Shown: positions 46,933 through 58,824, counted from the first letter of the stretch. The stretch: DNA of 64,000 bases from [Phialemoniopsis] sp. UDSM-2020 (GCA_018873225.1 JAEILZ010000008.1:2666001-2730000), one strand, 5' to 3'. Numbers and translations are program-made. The notes: a model not told the origin generated them from the sequence alone.

Positions 46933-49383
46933 ATGGCTAGGCCCAAAGTGCCAGAGGACCAGCGCCAGCGTGCCAGCGCGGCCTGCGTCTTCTGCAAGTC
47001 ATCCAAGAAGCGCTGCGACTCGCAACTGCCATGCGGCCACTGCGTCCGCAAGGGACGTGCAGCTTCGTGCCACTACCGGCTTCCGGCCAAGCGGCACAAG
47101 AATGTCTTCCCACACCAGTTCATAGAAGCTACCACTCCCCCATTGACGGTTGCGGAGACACCGATCTCCGACTTCTTGTCTACAGCGCCTAGCATGTGCA
47201 GTATGCCTACGACAGCCACCAGCAGAGCGTCCGGCGACGAGGACTCCATCGCTATAAGCCATGCTTCGCTGCCGTCGCAGACTATGTCGGCGCGCTCTCG
47301 CTTCAGAGAGCCGTGTCTGTCACCCACGCAACAGCCACGCATGCTGAACCCTGGACAAAATGAGAAAGGTATGATGATGTAACACATCGAGTATTACAGT
47401 GGCACTACTGACTTGGTACAACATCGACAGTGCTCGTTGGAAGCATGGCTACGATTTCCTTCCTCCAGTTCATCCGCAAGACTCTGCGACGATACAGTGG
47501 CCCTTCGACATTCTCGGAGGGTGTGACACAGCAGTCTATGCTGGAAGTACCATCGCCGGACGCAGACCACCAAGATCAAGGCGAGGCAGACATTGCACCG
47601 GTAGATCGTGCTCGTCTCATACAATGCTTCTTGCAGGTAGTAAGTACACGTTCTCGATGTTCAAATATACATCACCTAGCATCCTTCACCGAGCAATAGA
47701 CTGACGCTGTGATCGCTACGCATAGTCGAGCGGGATTCTCTACATCTTCGCGCCCGACAAGCTTTCCCGACTCCTCGCTGCCCTCAACAAACCGGAGCTG
47801 ACATTGCCGTCGGACGACCTCGCAGCAGTATATCTCATGCTTGCCATAGGTGCTCGGTGTAACAGCGGAGACAACTTAGACCGACGGCTTGCCTCTTTTT
47901 ACTTTTCCCGGGCGCAGAAGCTGGGCTTCCGGGACATGCTACAGCACCCGAGTCTCGGCATGGTCATCAACTTCACTCTGATGAGCTTCTACATGCTGTG
48001 TGACTGTCGGAGGAACGCTGCCTCGCTATACCTCGGCATCGCATGTCGAGGTGCTGCCATCCTTGGACTTCACTCGCCGGTCAGAGACGAGGCTTGGCCT
48101 ATCGAGTCACAAAGGTTGAGGTATGTGTTCGAATAGCGTTCTCAAGTTCGTGTCGGGCTTCTTGACATGCTAACACATTCGTGTCATCTAATAGAGCACG
48201 AGTATGGCGAAGTTTGTGTGTGTTGGACGTTCAGCTAAGCACTATCCTTGGCCGTCCGAGCGGCTCCGGGGTAGCCGAATTGCATCAAGAGATCGATCCG
48301 CAAATGAGAAAGGGTGACACGGATCACTTCGCCCTGGCTCTGAATGCGAGCTTCTCGCTCAGTTGTCTAGTCAACGCCATCTCCCAGAGACTAACCGCGG
48401 ACCAATCGCCTGACATACGTTTCGTTGAGAGCTACCTGCAGAAACTACGAGGGTGGGCCCAGTGTCTGCCAGACGTCCTGCGGCAAGACATTCAAACCGG
48501 CCACCAGGGGGTCGCGGCGTGGAAGCATCAGGCCAAGACCCTCGGGAGCATCCACGTGGCTTGCAGCTACTACTTTGCTGTCTTTCTCATCACTCGACAA
48601 TTCCTCGTAGCGAAGACTATCCGCACACTCGAGACGCAAGAGCGAGGTCCTGATGATTGGGAATTATCGTTGCCAGATGAGGCGTGTCACAAGACAAACG
48701 AGCTGTCTAGGGCTTGTGTCGGAGCTGCTACATATTTGATACAGATGTGTCACGATGCGTTTAAGGAAGGGCTCTTGCGAGGCAACATGTGTATCTTACA
48801 GTGAGTCGAGGTCCTTCATCTTTTATATCGGTCACCAAGGCTAATCTGCTCTCCAAACAGATCATGGGTGTTCGCTGCCGGACTCATCCTAGGCTTTTCT
48901 CTGCTTGGGACGCCGGAGGGTACCTCCTCAGAAACACAAGAGGTCTTCAATCTCTCGCGCCAGATCATTGATCATCTGTCTAGTTTGAGTCCACAAGCTC
49001 AGCGAGACTCGGAGCTACTATGCGGATTTGCTGAAGCGCTAGATGCACACCGTCGCACCCGGCAAGCCAGGCCGACGACAACTAGCGGTGTCTACCTCGA
49101 GAAGATAGTGCAGTCACGGCCAGACACTATCATCACACAAGCTCACGTGTATCAAACGCCGGCACCGACTGACTTAGACACTGAGGTTCTCAGTAGCATC
49201 GACAACCCGGCGCCAGCTCAGCCGTATGATGTCCTGGACAGCTTTCAGTGGATAAGCTCGCCGGAAGACTTTATCGGGGTGGAGATGGGGAACACGTTGA
49301 CATCACCACAGTTATGGGAGGATTACACATATACACCTCAGCTCAGTGGCCCAGTTGATATGGATGATTTGCTAGGATTTTGA
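46933..49383 (+). CDS. Zn2Cys6 transcription factor 3
   Basis: Exons 46933-47368, 47431-47639, 47726-48120, 48195-48800 and 48861-49383 encode 722 residues. Zinc cluster CVFCKSSKKRCDSQLPCGHCVRKGRAASC (C-x2-C-x6-C-x5-C-x2-C-x8-C) at 18-46. A Ser/Pro-rich linker leads to a fungal_trans domain with YIFAPDKLSRLLAAL, YLGIACRGAAILGLHSP, ARVWRSLCVLDVQLSTILGRPSG and later helices. The C-terminus is acidic and aromatic (VDMDDLLGF), a plausible activation segment. The exon-2 donor could be 47637 instead of 47640, removing one residue. Confidence 0.88.
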
Positions 49384-49601
49384 AAGGCCGGGACCGGCTA
49401 ACTTTGTACATACACTTTAGCTGCGGCGAAGGATTGCAAGTGGATTGAGTAAATACTGTTCTAATGGAGCGAATGATTCTTGTGGCAAAATATAACAACA
49501 GGGCGGCTACCCACAAAGACGGATTTGAGAAGCAAAGGCCAAGGGCCAGTAATGGTACAAGTACAAGTTAACGGAACAGAGTAGGTTACAACGAAATGAC
49601 C

Positions 49602-51078
49602 TCACATGTCCCACCTGGTCTGGGAGTTCATATCCTGACCTCCCCTAGCCGACTCATTGACAGTGATGCGCGTCGTCCGGACAATGTGCCCCCGGCTGAC
49701 CGACTTGCGGTTGGAGCGGTCTTGCTGGCGCAGGTTCTCGGTAGACTCGCCGGAACCGCTGCCCAGGTCTCCCATCTGCATGCCTTCCTCGTCCAGCTTG
49801 TAGTAGGCCTTGCTGCTGGGTACGCCGGCGGCAGGTATGGCCCGGCTACCGGACACACTGGCTTTGTGCCCCGTGTAACCGCCGTTGTGGGCAGCATAGC
49901 CACTCGGAGCGGTGCCCTGTGTGCTCATGCCGAGAAGGCGCTTGATGCCGCGGATGACGCCCTTGTCCTGTAAGATCTTGGGGATGCAGGGCACGCAGAT
50001 GATGAAGAAGCCACAGGTCATCTCCGCCATGATCCAGAGGATCAGCTCTCCGATGCTGTAGGTGGCGTCGGTGGCGTGGCCGTAGACGACTGTGACTCGT
50101 AGTCGGAATCCCGCGGCAACACAGGCCCTGTAGACAGATTATTATTAGTGATGTTGCTTCTTGCGTGCATGGGGGTACGACGGCTATAAGGTGTGGGATC
50201 GAGTGATGAGATAAGATAAACTCACAGCAGACCAAGGCCAAACACGACCGAAACACCCAATCTCTTCTTCCACGACATCTGCAAGGTCCAGATAAGATGC
50301 TGAGGCATGAAGAACATGATGATGTCGGTGGTAAGATAGACGATACCGGAACTCAGCTGCAGGGTGTATAGGGGGAAGCACTTCGGGTTGGGAATGGTGA
50401 AGTCCCAACTAGCCTCGTGGGGGATACACTGGAGATTCTGGGCGACGACGAAGCCCACGCAGGCCGCTACCTGGATACCAATCATTATCATGCAAGCCCA
50501 CCAGAAGACGCTGGTGGTTCTGGAAGTCCGCGGCACGAGAATGCGCGCCCACTCAATCAGCATCGCGACCTTGAGGAGGGCCAGGCAGACAACATAAGTG
50601 TTGCCCATGACGAATACAAGCTGGATGTTTGTTACTCGTTTGTCTTCTAAGATATGGTAATGAGAATTGCTTTCGAGAACTTACGTAGGTCATCGGAATA
50701 AGGGTCTTCATGCGGACATCCCACTGGTGAACGAAGTAACCTGGCGTATCGAGGACGCCGACCATGGACCAGATACAGCCCCAGAAAACTCCCTAAATGT
50801 GGAAGGTTAGCGAGCTAACATTATCGAGAGACTAGACCACAGGAGTTACATACAAAAGCACACAGAACTAGGCCTTCTTCCAACTGGAATCGTCGAAGCA
50901 GGTAGACTCGTCCATATGCACGCAGAAGAACGCAGGCGGTCGAAATGACGCAGCAAAAAGCCAGGACAAACACGGCCAGTCCGTTCTGGTTCTCGGGGTT
51001 GTCCAGGTTCGAGACAACTCCCTCGGGCGGCGCCAGCGCGGGCCCTTCCATCAACGCTGCCATGTCAACCTCAGCCAT
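49602..51078 (-). CDS. Seven-helix PTH11-like / fungal rhodopsin-domain receptor
   Basis: Exons (complement) 50854-51078, 50685-50792, 50226-50620 and 49602-50127 give 417 residues. Seven hydrophobic helices are visible, with the family pattern VLLRAYGRVYLLRRFQLEEGLVL after helix 1, a helix-3 region, CIPHEASWDFTIPNPKCFP in an extracellular loop, LTTDIIMFFMPQHLIWTLQMSWKKRLGVSVVFGLGLLACVAAGFRL, and a long Gly/Ser-rich cytosolic tail. It lacks an N-terminal CFEM domain. Such plasma-membrane proteins are putative GPCR-like sensors of host or chemical cues. It ends convergently against TF3. Confidence 0.85.
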
Positions 51079-51576
51079 CTTTGCAAGAAGAACCAATAGT
51101 CAAAGCCAGAAAAGCAAGCAGGTGCAAAGGATGATTGACTCCAGAAAGCAAAGAAGTCAAATCGAAAGGATGGCCAAGCGCTGGGACACTGCTACTGATA
51201 CAGCACAACCGCTTCAACATGCTTTTATTAGCTAATCATCTCTCAATCCAGATGTAACATATCGACCTTTCACACAGGGTGTCGCAAGGGCTCCGGAGAC
51301 TTTACCAAACTCGTAAAGCATTCTGTGGGCCTTGAGACGCGCCCCTGACTTGACATTGCAACGACTTGGTGAGGCGAACGGCGATCAACATTGAAGTTTC
51401 TTAGAAGCGGTTAATTAGCTCTGGGTTCTCGACATCGCACTCGCGTACCCCAGTCAAATGCGAAGATAACTGCCTCGGGGCCTTGGCGGGTCCCACAAAC
51501 TGGCGTTTACCACATCCCGGTCCCTGTCTGCCACTGTCGTTTTATCCTCGTTGGGACAATTTCACGAGGCCGCCAC

Positions 51577-51594
51577 CCCCGGCCCGTACCGGGG
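51577..51594. promoter_or_regulatory. CCCCGG-N6-CCGGGG palindrome
   Basis: Perfect 6-bp arms around a 6-nt spacer, about 500 nt upstream of the receptor gene. The adjoining CGGGGAAAACGCCG is one base shorter than the cluster motif seen at 40.5-46.7 kb. Confidence 0.4.
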
Positions 51595-52619
51595 AAAACG
51601 CCGTCAATGTCGTAAGTGGGTGGGGATCGTGGATGTGATACTGCCGGCTCCTTTAACTTATCCGCGAGGGGACATATTAAGCTTGAGACCCCCTCTTATG
51701 CTTACTCCATAAGCGATATGCTAAATCTAAAAGGGTGAGGCAAGCTGTCGATCAGTCAGGCCACTGCAGAGGACGGAGGACTTACACCGTTGATACCCTC
51801 CGAGCCCTCTAACATGTCCGTAGAAGGAGAACTCATCGCTGATAATTTCGGATTGTATGCACAAGTGGATTGCTCCAAGTGGAACTGTCTAAAGGACTGT
51901 CGATCTGTCATGCGATGAGGCGCGTGAGGTAGATTCACAAGTTCGTGGCAAATCCAGTTCTACTAGTGAGTGTCCCAGGTCATACGCCTGGAGGCCTGAG
52001 CATGGCCTAAGAATCTGTCATGATGATTCATGGTCAACTCTAAACACCTAAGCTTCTCCCTTCTCGGGCCATGGCGGGAATTATTAGAGAGAACATTAGC
52101 CTGTGCCGTTGAAAATAAAGAGTACTATGTAACTCGAATCGCTCTGCATCAAACTGGTCAAGTCTACTGTACTGGGCTCTTGTAAAGGTGCTAATCAGCA
52201 ACCGACTACACCAGAGGATGAATACCCACTCTCTGCTGGCCGTATCCCCATTTCCGCCCTTATGTTGTACTCATCAAGACGTGTAAGACTACCGCTCTGG
52301 CTCCACTCCCACTGTATGCATCCGTTTGTCAACTCTTGGGCAAGGGGTAGAGGAGAAAGTTTCCGGTTGACCAGTAAGGATAGAGGTTCCGAGGCTTTGC
52401 CTTCAGACGAATATCTTTCTATCTTCGTACCCATCTTGTTACTTCTTGCGTGGATATCCTATCTGAATTGAGACAAGGCAATGTGGATAATGAGGGTTAG
52501 CCGAGATTTCTTCACGTGGCATTGTTGCCTTGCATTCGAGGATCGGGTTCAGGAGCCGCATGTGTACCACGTGGCAGCACATGGCTAACATGGATGTGCA
52601 TCGTGTATTGAGTGCACGA

Positions 52620-52626
52620 TATAAAA
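52620..52626 (+). promoter_or_regulatory. TATA box of the SnoaL-like gene
   Basis: TATAAAA about 170 nt upstream of the ATG at 52798, followed by a strongly C/T-rich leader. Confidence 0.5.
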
Positions 52627-52797
52627 GGGCATGCAGCTTGGCTGGTATTGATTGCTTCTTTCCTCTCGCCTCATCTCACCTCTAGTCTCTCCTTCAACTA
52701 TTTACAAACAAGCTCCGCCGAGCACCCCAGCCCACCTTCTGCCTTTCCCCTTGTCGACACTCCCCATTAAAGATAGACGCCCAACAAGACAGTCACA

Positions 52798-53331
52798 ATG
52801 CGTGTCACATCTCTCGTCGCCTTCTGCCTCTCCCTCGCCGGCGTCGCTACGGCCACCGCCGCCGAGCCTCGGACCGCACCCCCCGAGGTGCCCGCCGACA
52901 TCGCCCAGATCATCACGCGCAAGAAGCTGCAGTACGCGCGCTTCGCGGACACCCGCGAGTGGGACAAGTTCGACCAGGTCTCGCTGCCCGAGTGCACCTA
53001 CAGGTACACCTCGCACGGCGAGCAGATCGTCGACCACGGCTATACGTACAAGTGGGACTCGACGGCCGAGTTCACGGCCTTCTTCTCGATGGCCTTTGAG
53101 ACGCTCGAGACGGTCCACCACGTCGGCCCCGGCGAGATCACCTACACCCACTGGCCCGACGAGATCCAGGGCATCTTCCCCGTTGTGTACTATTCGGGCC
53201 TTGCCAAGGGCGTCAACGAGACCCAGGGTGTCACTGGTGTCGGTGGCGGACACTACATCAACAAGTACACGCGCAAGGGGCTCGACTGGTTCATGTCGGA
53301 GTGCACTATGAACCGCATCTATGAACAGTAA
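52798..53331 (+). CDS. Secreted SnoaL/NTF2-like protein
   Basis: Single exon, 177 residues, very GC-biased third positions. A signal peptide (MRVTSLVAFCLSLAGVATATA) precedes an NTF2-like alpha+beta domain: KKLQYARFADTREWDKFDQVSLPECTYRY (helix plus first strands), AEFTAFFSMAFETLETVHHVGPGEI, and closing strands GGGHYINKYTRKGLDWFMSECTMNRIYE. SnoaL-like folds serve as cyclases, hydratases or isomerases, for example scytalone dehydratase; the conserved FETLETVHHVGP histidines could be catalytic. Secreted fungal members are uncharacterised. TATA box and pyrimidine-rich leader suggest strong expression. Confidence 0.8.
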   Translation: MRVTSLVAFCLSLAGVATATAAEPRTAPPEVPADIAQIITRKKLQYARFADTREWDKFDQVSLPECTYRYTSHGEQIVDHGYTYKWDSTAEFTAFFSMAFETLETVHHVGPGEITYTHWPDEIQGIFPVVYYSGLAKGVNETQGVTGVGGGHYINKYTRKGLDWFMSECTMNRIYEQ

Positions 53332-54215
53332 TGAGTTGGATTGGCATGGATAAGAAAAGGAGGGTCACACGCGAGCAGAGCAATACCAAAAAGCAGCCAG
53401 TGGATTGTGGATGGATTAATAAGGGGTTGTAATTAATAGCATAAATCGAAGCTTCTTTCAGAGACATCCTGCCTCTTCCATTGGTACAAAAGTATATTCC
53501 CAAGGCAATATTCGTGATCTGTTAATGGCATTGAAGGCTTTGAATATCTCTCTGTCATTGTGAAGTCTTCCACATCACTACTCAGAAATTGCCGATACAA
53601 AATCTCGAAAACTCACGGATCCGCTCCACACAAGATCTTCTTTCAACGCATGACGTGACTAATCTCCCAACAAGATGTAGAGTCTAAAGCTCCTATATTG
53701 AGCTTGCATGTTTGCTTTGCCTGCTGCCGGGGCATGCGGCGGGTTGACCTGCGTGAAGTCCATCTCATTGTACACAGCGGTCCCACTGAACCGAGCCGCC
53801 TGTCAAGGCTCGACCGTCAGCACTAGTTGTCAGCCCTGGACGAGAGCCCACCGCCGACAAGGGGCTTTCCGTGACGAGCTCCGCGACGGCCGCGGCCCTG
53901 GGAATGCGGCAGGTTGGCGGTCGTTTGATTGCCCATGCTGAAGGGCGTGATCCGGGCCCGGCTAGTCGATGGATCGGCACTGAAGGCCGGCCCGCGCTTG
54001 CGCGGCCCGAGGTGGTCGTCAGACTAATATCAAGAGTGGAAACCAAATCAACCAGCGTCTGTCAGCAATGTCCGTTACATAGGCAAAGATGGAGATCTGG
54101 TTTGAGGCGTGATGAACTCAGTAAGCCCTTGACGTAAGTGTGCCAAGCCCACGGATAGTTGGCCAGCGTTGTTCGCGCTTCTTACAGACCATGGGCAGGA
54201 TATGAGCCATAATCT
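53332..54215. other. Convergent intergenic region
   Basis: Downstream of the SnoaL-like gene and TF4. GC-rich patch 53850-54010 with a small palindrome CCGCGC-TT-GCGCGG (about 53992-54005). No gene supported. Confidence 0.45.
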
Positions 54216-56616
54216 TTACATTCTATATGCGTTTTCATGACACAAGTCAAAGATAGGTGGATATTGACTGAACATGCCCTCCACAGTGCTCGTCAAATCG
54301 CCGTCGTCGAAGCTTGACGTCCTGAACAGAGTTGTCAAATCCTCGCCGTTGATAAAAGTGTCAATCCAAGGAAAGCCAGGATCCCATTGGATCTCTCCGT
54401 CCTGCATGTTCCCGAGGCTCGTTTGAGGTACTGCATTGCCACCATAGCTCAGCGTGTCCCCAATTTCAGGGTCCGCCGCAGGCTCGGGCCGGGTGATGTG
54501 CTCTTGCGGATGGGCCGTAGCCATCGTATTGGCGCGGACGCCCACGAGCCACCGAATAGTTGCTGCGGTCAAGTTGTTCAGCGAGTCGCGACACTGATTT
54601 GCATCGGTCCAGTATTCGCCGGAAGCACTCAGGAGGCTGTTCGCTGTCATCATAATTTGAGTGAGATCGCCAATCTCCGTGTTGACAGCCAGGTCCTTGA
54701 CCATCCAGATGCAATATAGTATCGTAATAGCACTCAGACAGATAGAATGGACGCTCGGCCACGAGTATGAGATCCTGTTTGAGTCTGCCAAGCTCTTCCA
54801 AAGATTGATAGTAGCCTCAGCACTGGTGAAGCACTGGTACAACGAGCTCCGGCCTGGTGCACTCAGGCGTGGCGTAGGTCGGAATAAGAGCATTACGACC
54901 TCATGGTATCGTATCTCGCAAAGTAGCCATAAATACCGATCTTTACTTTGGAGGTCTGCAAACTCCTCCCGGAGAGACAAGAGGCGTGTGTACAGTTCGC
55001 TCTTCCAACCCTCTATATCTGGGACCTGGGGATATGTATACTTCGGAGCATCAGTCTTACTGTGTAAGACATAGATAATCTCAGAGTTGAAAAGTGCGAA
55101 CTTGAAGTGGATTAGCGCGCAAGAAGCCGAGCCCGTGTCGGCGTCGGTGTTGAGTGGTGGGGAAGATAACTTGCCATGCATTCGCATGGACTCGAGTTGG
55201 TCGTCATTCAGGATTTCTGGCATCTAAGTAGCATTAGTGTGAACTCTTTCCATACTGACCAGTTTGTCAATTGCATGTCTTACCGTAAGGTCGCATGTTT
55301 CGTCCCTGAAGCCGATGGGCCGACCAAGGGTGCTTGCAAGTATTCTGTCCACCGAGTAGGCCACCCAAAAGATACGCCTGCGCATTTCGCTCTCGTATCG
55401 ATCCATCATTCGTGTTGGTTTTATGTCATGGTGAAAGCCAAGATCCAAGATAGCGGCAAGACACTGATAGTTTAGATACCACGGGTTGAAGCCAAGTACT
55501 GGGCTATGTAGGGTGAACAGGTAGATGAGCAGGAGGCATTGAACGCCATCAGCAGAGTTTTGAAAGTCGATCTGGTCTGCATATTCCATCGCAGTGGCAC
55601 AGAAACCTTCGCCGTCGAATGTCTTCCGGAGTCGTCGTGACATGATGATGGCAGAGATTGCCATTACCATTGTGACTTGAAAACGAAGACTTTTCGGAGC
55701 CTCGGGGTTCTGGTAGACTTCGGAGATTCTGCGGAAGTGGGTCTGTTCATGTAGAAACGGATACCTTGGATGAACTTGTTCGAAGAAAGTCCTGGAGAGC
55801 TGTGTCGCCTCCTGTTCTGATATCGGTAGCGGGGTAGGCTTGAGCATGAGAAAGGAGCGACTTAGACTTCGATCAACCGCAGAGTCTTGAGTTTCCCGTG
55901 GCCTGACACGGTCACCGCTGGCCTGGTCTGCTCTGGTAAAGACCAGTCGAGCAATGGAGAACCCACTGGATGGGCCTATATACTTGTTGACGCCGGCAGA
56001 GACACTGATCATCCCCAACTCATGCGCTATATCTCCATGCCGGTACTCTGACTCTCTCGAAGCGTCCTGTGAGGCCGGAGTCCCCAGTGGCAACAAGGCC
56101 TCCGGTGTACACGTAGGGACAGAATGGGCTGTGTCAGATTCAAGAGGAGGACTGAAGTTTGAGACGGCTTGTGTGTTTTTAACCCCCATGCCTGGTTCTT
56201 GGCTCGATCTCACATCATCGACTAAATGAGCTCCGTTCGCTACCAAGCGTCTTAGACGTTCATTTTCCTTACGCAGTTCAATGGCCATACTGTGAATGTT
56301 GCATGGTCAATCACGAGGCCATGACCCAATGACTTCGACGAAAACGAAAGGCAGCTCACCTTTTCGAAATTCCTGGTCCTACCGAGGACGACGTACCGCC
56401 GATGCAGTCTGCCGAGACCCTTGCGCATGCCGAGCATCTCGGTAGGCCTCCATCACACTTCGTGCAAGTCGAGAGTCAGTCTCCATACGCGTCTTGGTAT
56501 GTCTGAGTTCCTACTTTGATTTTTCTTGACTGGCATCGACGGCATGCAAGTCTCTTTCGACTGCCCCGGGTCGGTCTTGGGGTAGCCGGACCAGGGTGAT
56601 CAAGTTCGGGCTCCAT
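54216..56616 (-). CDS. Zn2Cys6 transcription factor 4 (catabolic-cluster regulator)
   Basis: Exons (complement) 56515-56616, 56360-56457, 55284-56289 and 54216-55223 give 737 residues. Zinc cluster ACRRCQSRKIK-CDGGLPRCSACARVSADC is interrupted by an intron right before the third Cys. A short coiled coil (IELRKENERLRRL) follows, then the fungal_trans domain: LSRTFFEQVHPRYPFLHEQTHF, NYQCLAAILDLGFHHD, MRRRIFWVAYSVDRILASTLGRPIGF. The ATG at 56616 is the only in-frame ATG upstream of the cluster; an additional 5' exon is possible. Divergent from the PhzF-like gene, with two palindromes between. Confidence 0.88.
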
Positions 56617-56771
56617 CGAAGACGTGATCAGGGATCCTTCTCCCAATGGCGAGAGCTTTACTTCGATATCTTGTCGAGCATGCGCGAAAACCGTGTCACA
56701 ATCCGTCAATCCGTCTTCCGTCTTTAGGAGAGAGAAGCGTGTCGGATTCGAAGAGTCAGCTTTCGGGAAAC

Positions 56772-56790
56772 TGAGTTCCGTCGGAACTCA
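56772..56790. promoter_or_regulatory. 19-bp perfect palindrome TGAGTTCCG-T-CGGAACTCA
   Basis: Nine-base arms around one T; the core is an everted CCG-N1-CGG pair, a layout used by Zn2Cys6 dimers. 156 nt upstream of TF4. Confidence 0.6.
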
Positions 56791-56792
56791 CA

Positions 56793-56802
56793 TCCGCGCG
56801 GA
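56793..56802. promoter_or_regulatory. Palindrome TCCGCGCGGA
   Basis: Everted CCG-N2-CGG directly beside the 19-bp palindrome. Confidence 0.5.
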
Positions 56803-57159
56803 CTCCACTCTCACGACTAGTCGAAAGCAGTTAGCCAAAAATGCTTCCTCCTGTCGTGTGCGTGCTGACTGAGATGACTGCACATGTTACCGGCCGGTCG
56901 GCTTTCAAGACTTCCAATGCGCAATATGACGCGCAGGGAACAGTTCCGTTGGCGTACTAGCAAGCGAGTGCGGGCAAACATCCCGTGGCTTTTCGGCAGA
57001 CCCAGATGATCGTTAGCTGACAAAGCGTCCGAAGGATAAGAAAAGGAACTTGTGAAGGTGCACTTCGACAACTCTAATGACCACAGTTGAATCAAAATCA
57101 CCGTTTATTGCTACCGAGAAAGAAACCAGAAAAGCCAAGAAGAAAGCCCGCCGACAATC

Positions 57160-58140
57160 ATGGCTGTCACCGCTCACGGAGTTAGTGTCTTCCCCGCCCC
57201 GACCGCCGCTGCGGGCGCTGGTGGGAATCCTACGACCATATTCTTGGACGCCCACCTGCTATCTCAGGCTCAAATGCAGAAGCTGGCGCAAGCTTGCACA
57301 CACGAATGCGGATTCGTGGTCAAGGCCCCGGTGCTCTCGGTGGACTCGTCCGGTCCATCCCATTACGACCTATCCCTTCAGTTCTGGGTTCCAGGGCATG
57401 AGATGGAGATGTGTGGACATGCAACCATTGGCGCCCTGTCGCTGATGGATGGTCTCGGCATGTTCCCGGATTCTCGCCGCGTCTCCGTCGCCACAAAGGC
57501 CGGTGTATTCGACGCGCTGTTGCCAGAGCCAACCACCGGAAGCGAGGGCTCGGCATTGACACGACAAGTCCAGGTTGCCCAGCCTCGAGGTTCGGCGGAA
57601 ACCATGTCGCCGGCGGCTCGTGAACTTGTCGCGAAGGCACTCAACATCTCCCTCGACGACATAGTTGCGCCTGAGGAGATCCGAAACGCAAAGACCTCTC
57701 GCACCAAGACTCTGATTCCTTTGAAAAGCTTCGAGACGTTACAACGTCTGAATCCCATCCAGGACATTGTCAGAAGTGCTTGCGAAGCTATAGAATCGAC
57801 CGGTCTGTACCCATATGCCCAGGTTGAAGATAACGTCTTCAGTGCTCGACAGTTTCCCAAATCATCCGGCTACTTGGAAGATCCGGCGACAGGGATCGCA
57901 GCAACGGCTCTGGCGTGCGGCTTGCTGGAAAAAGGAGCAGTTGCACGGGACGAAGCTCGACCCATCACGATCAGGCAAGGGGAGGCTATGGGGCGACCTT
58001 CGGAGATCAAAGTGACTTTAAGACGAGATCCTTCTTCAGAAGTCACCGGCTATTGGCTGAGTGGAAATGTGACACCGATGGATTTAGATAGCAACGTGGT
58101 TGAGGTACTTAAGCAGACCAACCAGCAGCTGTCGCTATAA
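57160..58140 (+). CDS. PhzF-family isomerase/epimerase-like protein
   Basis: Single exon, 326 residues. The two-lobed PhzF fold is shown by GNPTTIFLDAHLLSQAQMQKLAQ (~22-44), HECGFVV carrying the conserved catalytic-position Glu (~50), FWVPGHEMEMCGHATIGALSLM (~83-104), and in the second lobe SARQFPKSSGYLEDPATGIAATALACGLLE. Family members isomerise small amino- or hydroxy-acids (phenazine precursor, diaminopimelate-like). A second in-frame ATG lies at 57077, but the start at 57160 gives the usual family N-terminus. It shares a divergent promoter with TF4 and lies close to RidA-like and amidase genes. Confidence 0.88.
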   Translation: MAVTAHGVSVFPAPTAAAGAGGNPTTIFLDAHLLSQAQMQKLAQACTHECGFVVKAPVLSVDSSGPSHYDLSLQFWVPGHEMEMCGHATIGALSLMDGLGMFPDSRRVSVATKAGVFDALLPEPTTGSEGSALTRQVQVAQPRGSAETMSPAARELVAKALNISLDDIVAPEEIRNAKTSRTKTLIPLKSFETLQRLNPIQDIVRSACEAIESTGLYPYAQVEDNVFSARQFPKSSGYLEDPATGIAATALACGLLEKGAVARDEARPITIRQGEAMGRPSEIKVTLRRDPSSEVTGYWLSGNVTPMDLDSNVVEVLKQTNQQLSL

Positions 58141-58366
58141 TATTACGTTCCCGAGGACCAGCAATGAGTCTTTGAGGAATTCTATCTTCTATGTTTCAAC
58201 AGAGTAGTAATTTCGAGTTTACGAGGTATCATTCGAGTATAGCCAAAGAGCCCATGATTTTTTAAATACGTATCATCCGTCAGTTGCAAAAGCTTTTCTC
58301 TGACAACCTTGAATATCTACCATCGTAACTATCTCTTCTGTACACCATTGCCCTGTGAAACTCAAC

Positions 58367-58824
58367 CTACGATATGTAGGCTGTCGCCTCAATCTCTACA
58401 TCTGAACCGCGAGGAAGTTGATGGACCGCGACGCAAGTCCGTGCCTGCATGAGATCTTAGTAATTCAACGTTAAATGGGGCTGAATCTGTGCTTCCTTCT
58501 ATTTTGACTCACCGGCTTTTGTCCACCAGTAAAAGTCTCGTCCCAGACTTTGTTGAACTCGTCAAAGTTCTCCATGCTGGTTAGATAGACGTTGACTTTG
58601 AGGACACGGTCCAAGCTACTCCCACACGCTTCAAGCACCGTCCGGAGGCCGTCCAAGACATATCGTGATCTCTCTTCAAAACTATTGTTGAAGGTTGAGT
58701 CTGAATTCGCACCCGTTGCAGCGATTCCACTGCAGTAAACCAAGTTTTGAAAAGTCCTGGCTCTGGCATAACGTGCCAGTGGAGGTGGCGCTCCAGGCGC
58801 GACAACAATGTTTGCATTCGACAT
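58367..58824 (-). CDS. RidA/YjgF/UK114-family protein
   Basis: Exons (complement) 58513-58824 and 58367-58444 give 129 residues, the usual size. Signatures: FQNLVYCSGIAAT, SRYVLDGLRTVLEACGSSLDRVLKVNVYLTSMENFDEFNKVW, and the C-terminal RTCVAVHQLPRGSDVEIEATAYIS with the Arg that binds the substrate carboxylate (ARTCVAVHQLP) and the terminal Glu. RidA proteins hydrolyse reactive enamine/imine intermediates; a branch deaminates 2-aminomuconate. Located beside a PhzF-like gene and an amidase, it probably handles an imine intermediate in that pathway. Confidence 0.92.

Larger units (their letters stand above)
51079..52797. other. Divergent intergenic region (receptor / SnoaL-like)
   Basis: 1.7 kb without supported genes. 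Contains the CCCCGG-N6-CCGGGG palindrome (51577-51594), an adjoining CGG-N8-CCG (51590-51603) and a TATA box at its right end. Confidence 0.5.
56617..57159. promoter_or_regulatory. Divergent promoter, TF4 / PhzF-like gene
   Basis: 543-nt region containing the palindromes at 56772-56790 and 56793-56802. Confidence 0.55.

Noticed and set aside
52652..53311. 219-codon plus-strand frame
   Set aside because: Off-frame shadow of the secreted SnoaL-like gene, Ser/Arg/Pro-rich low complexity.
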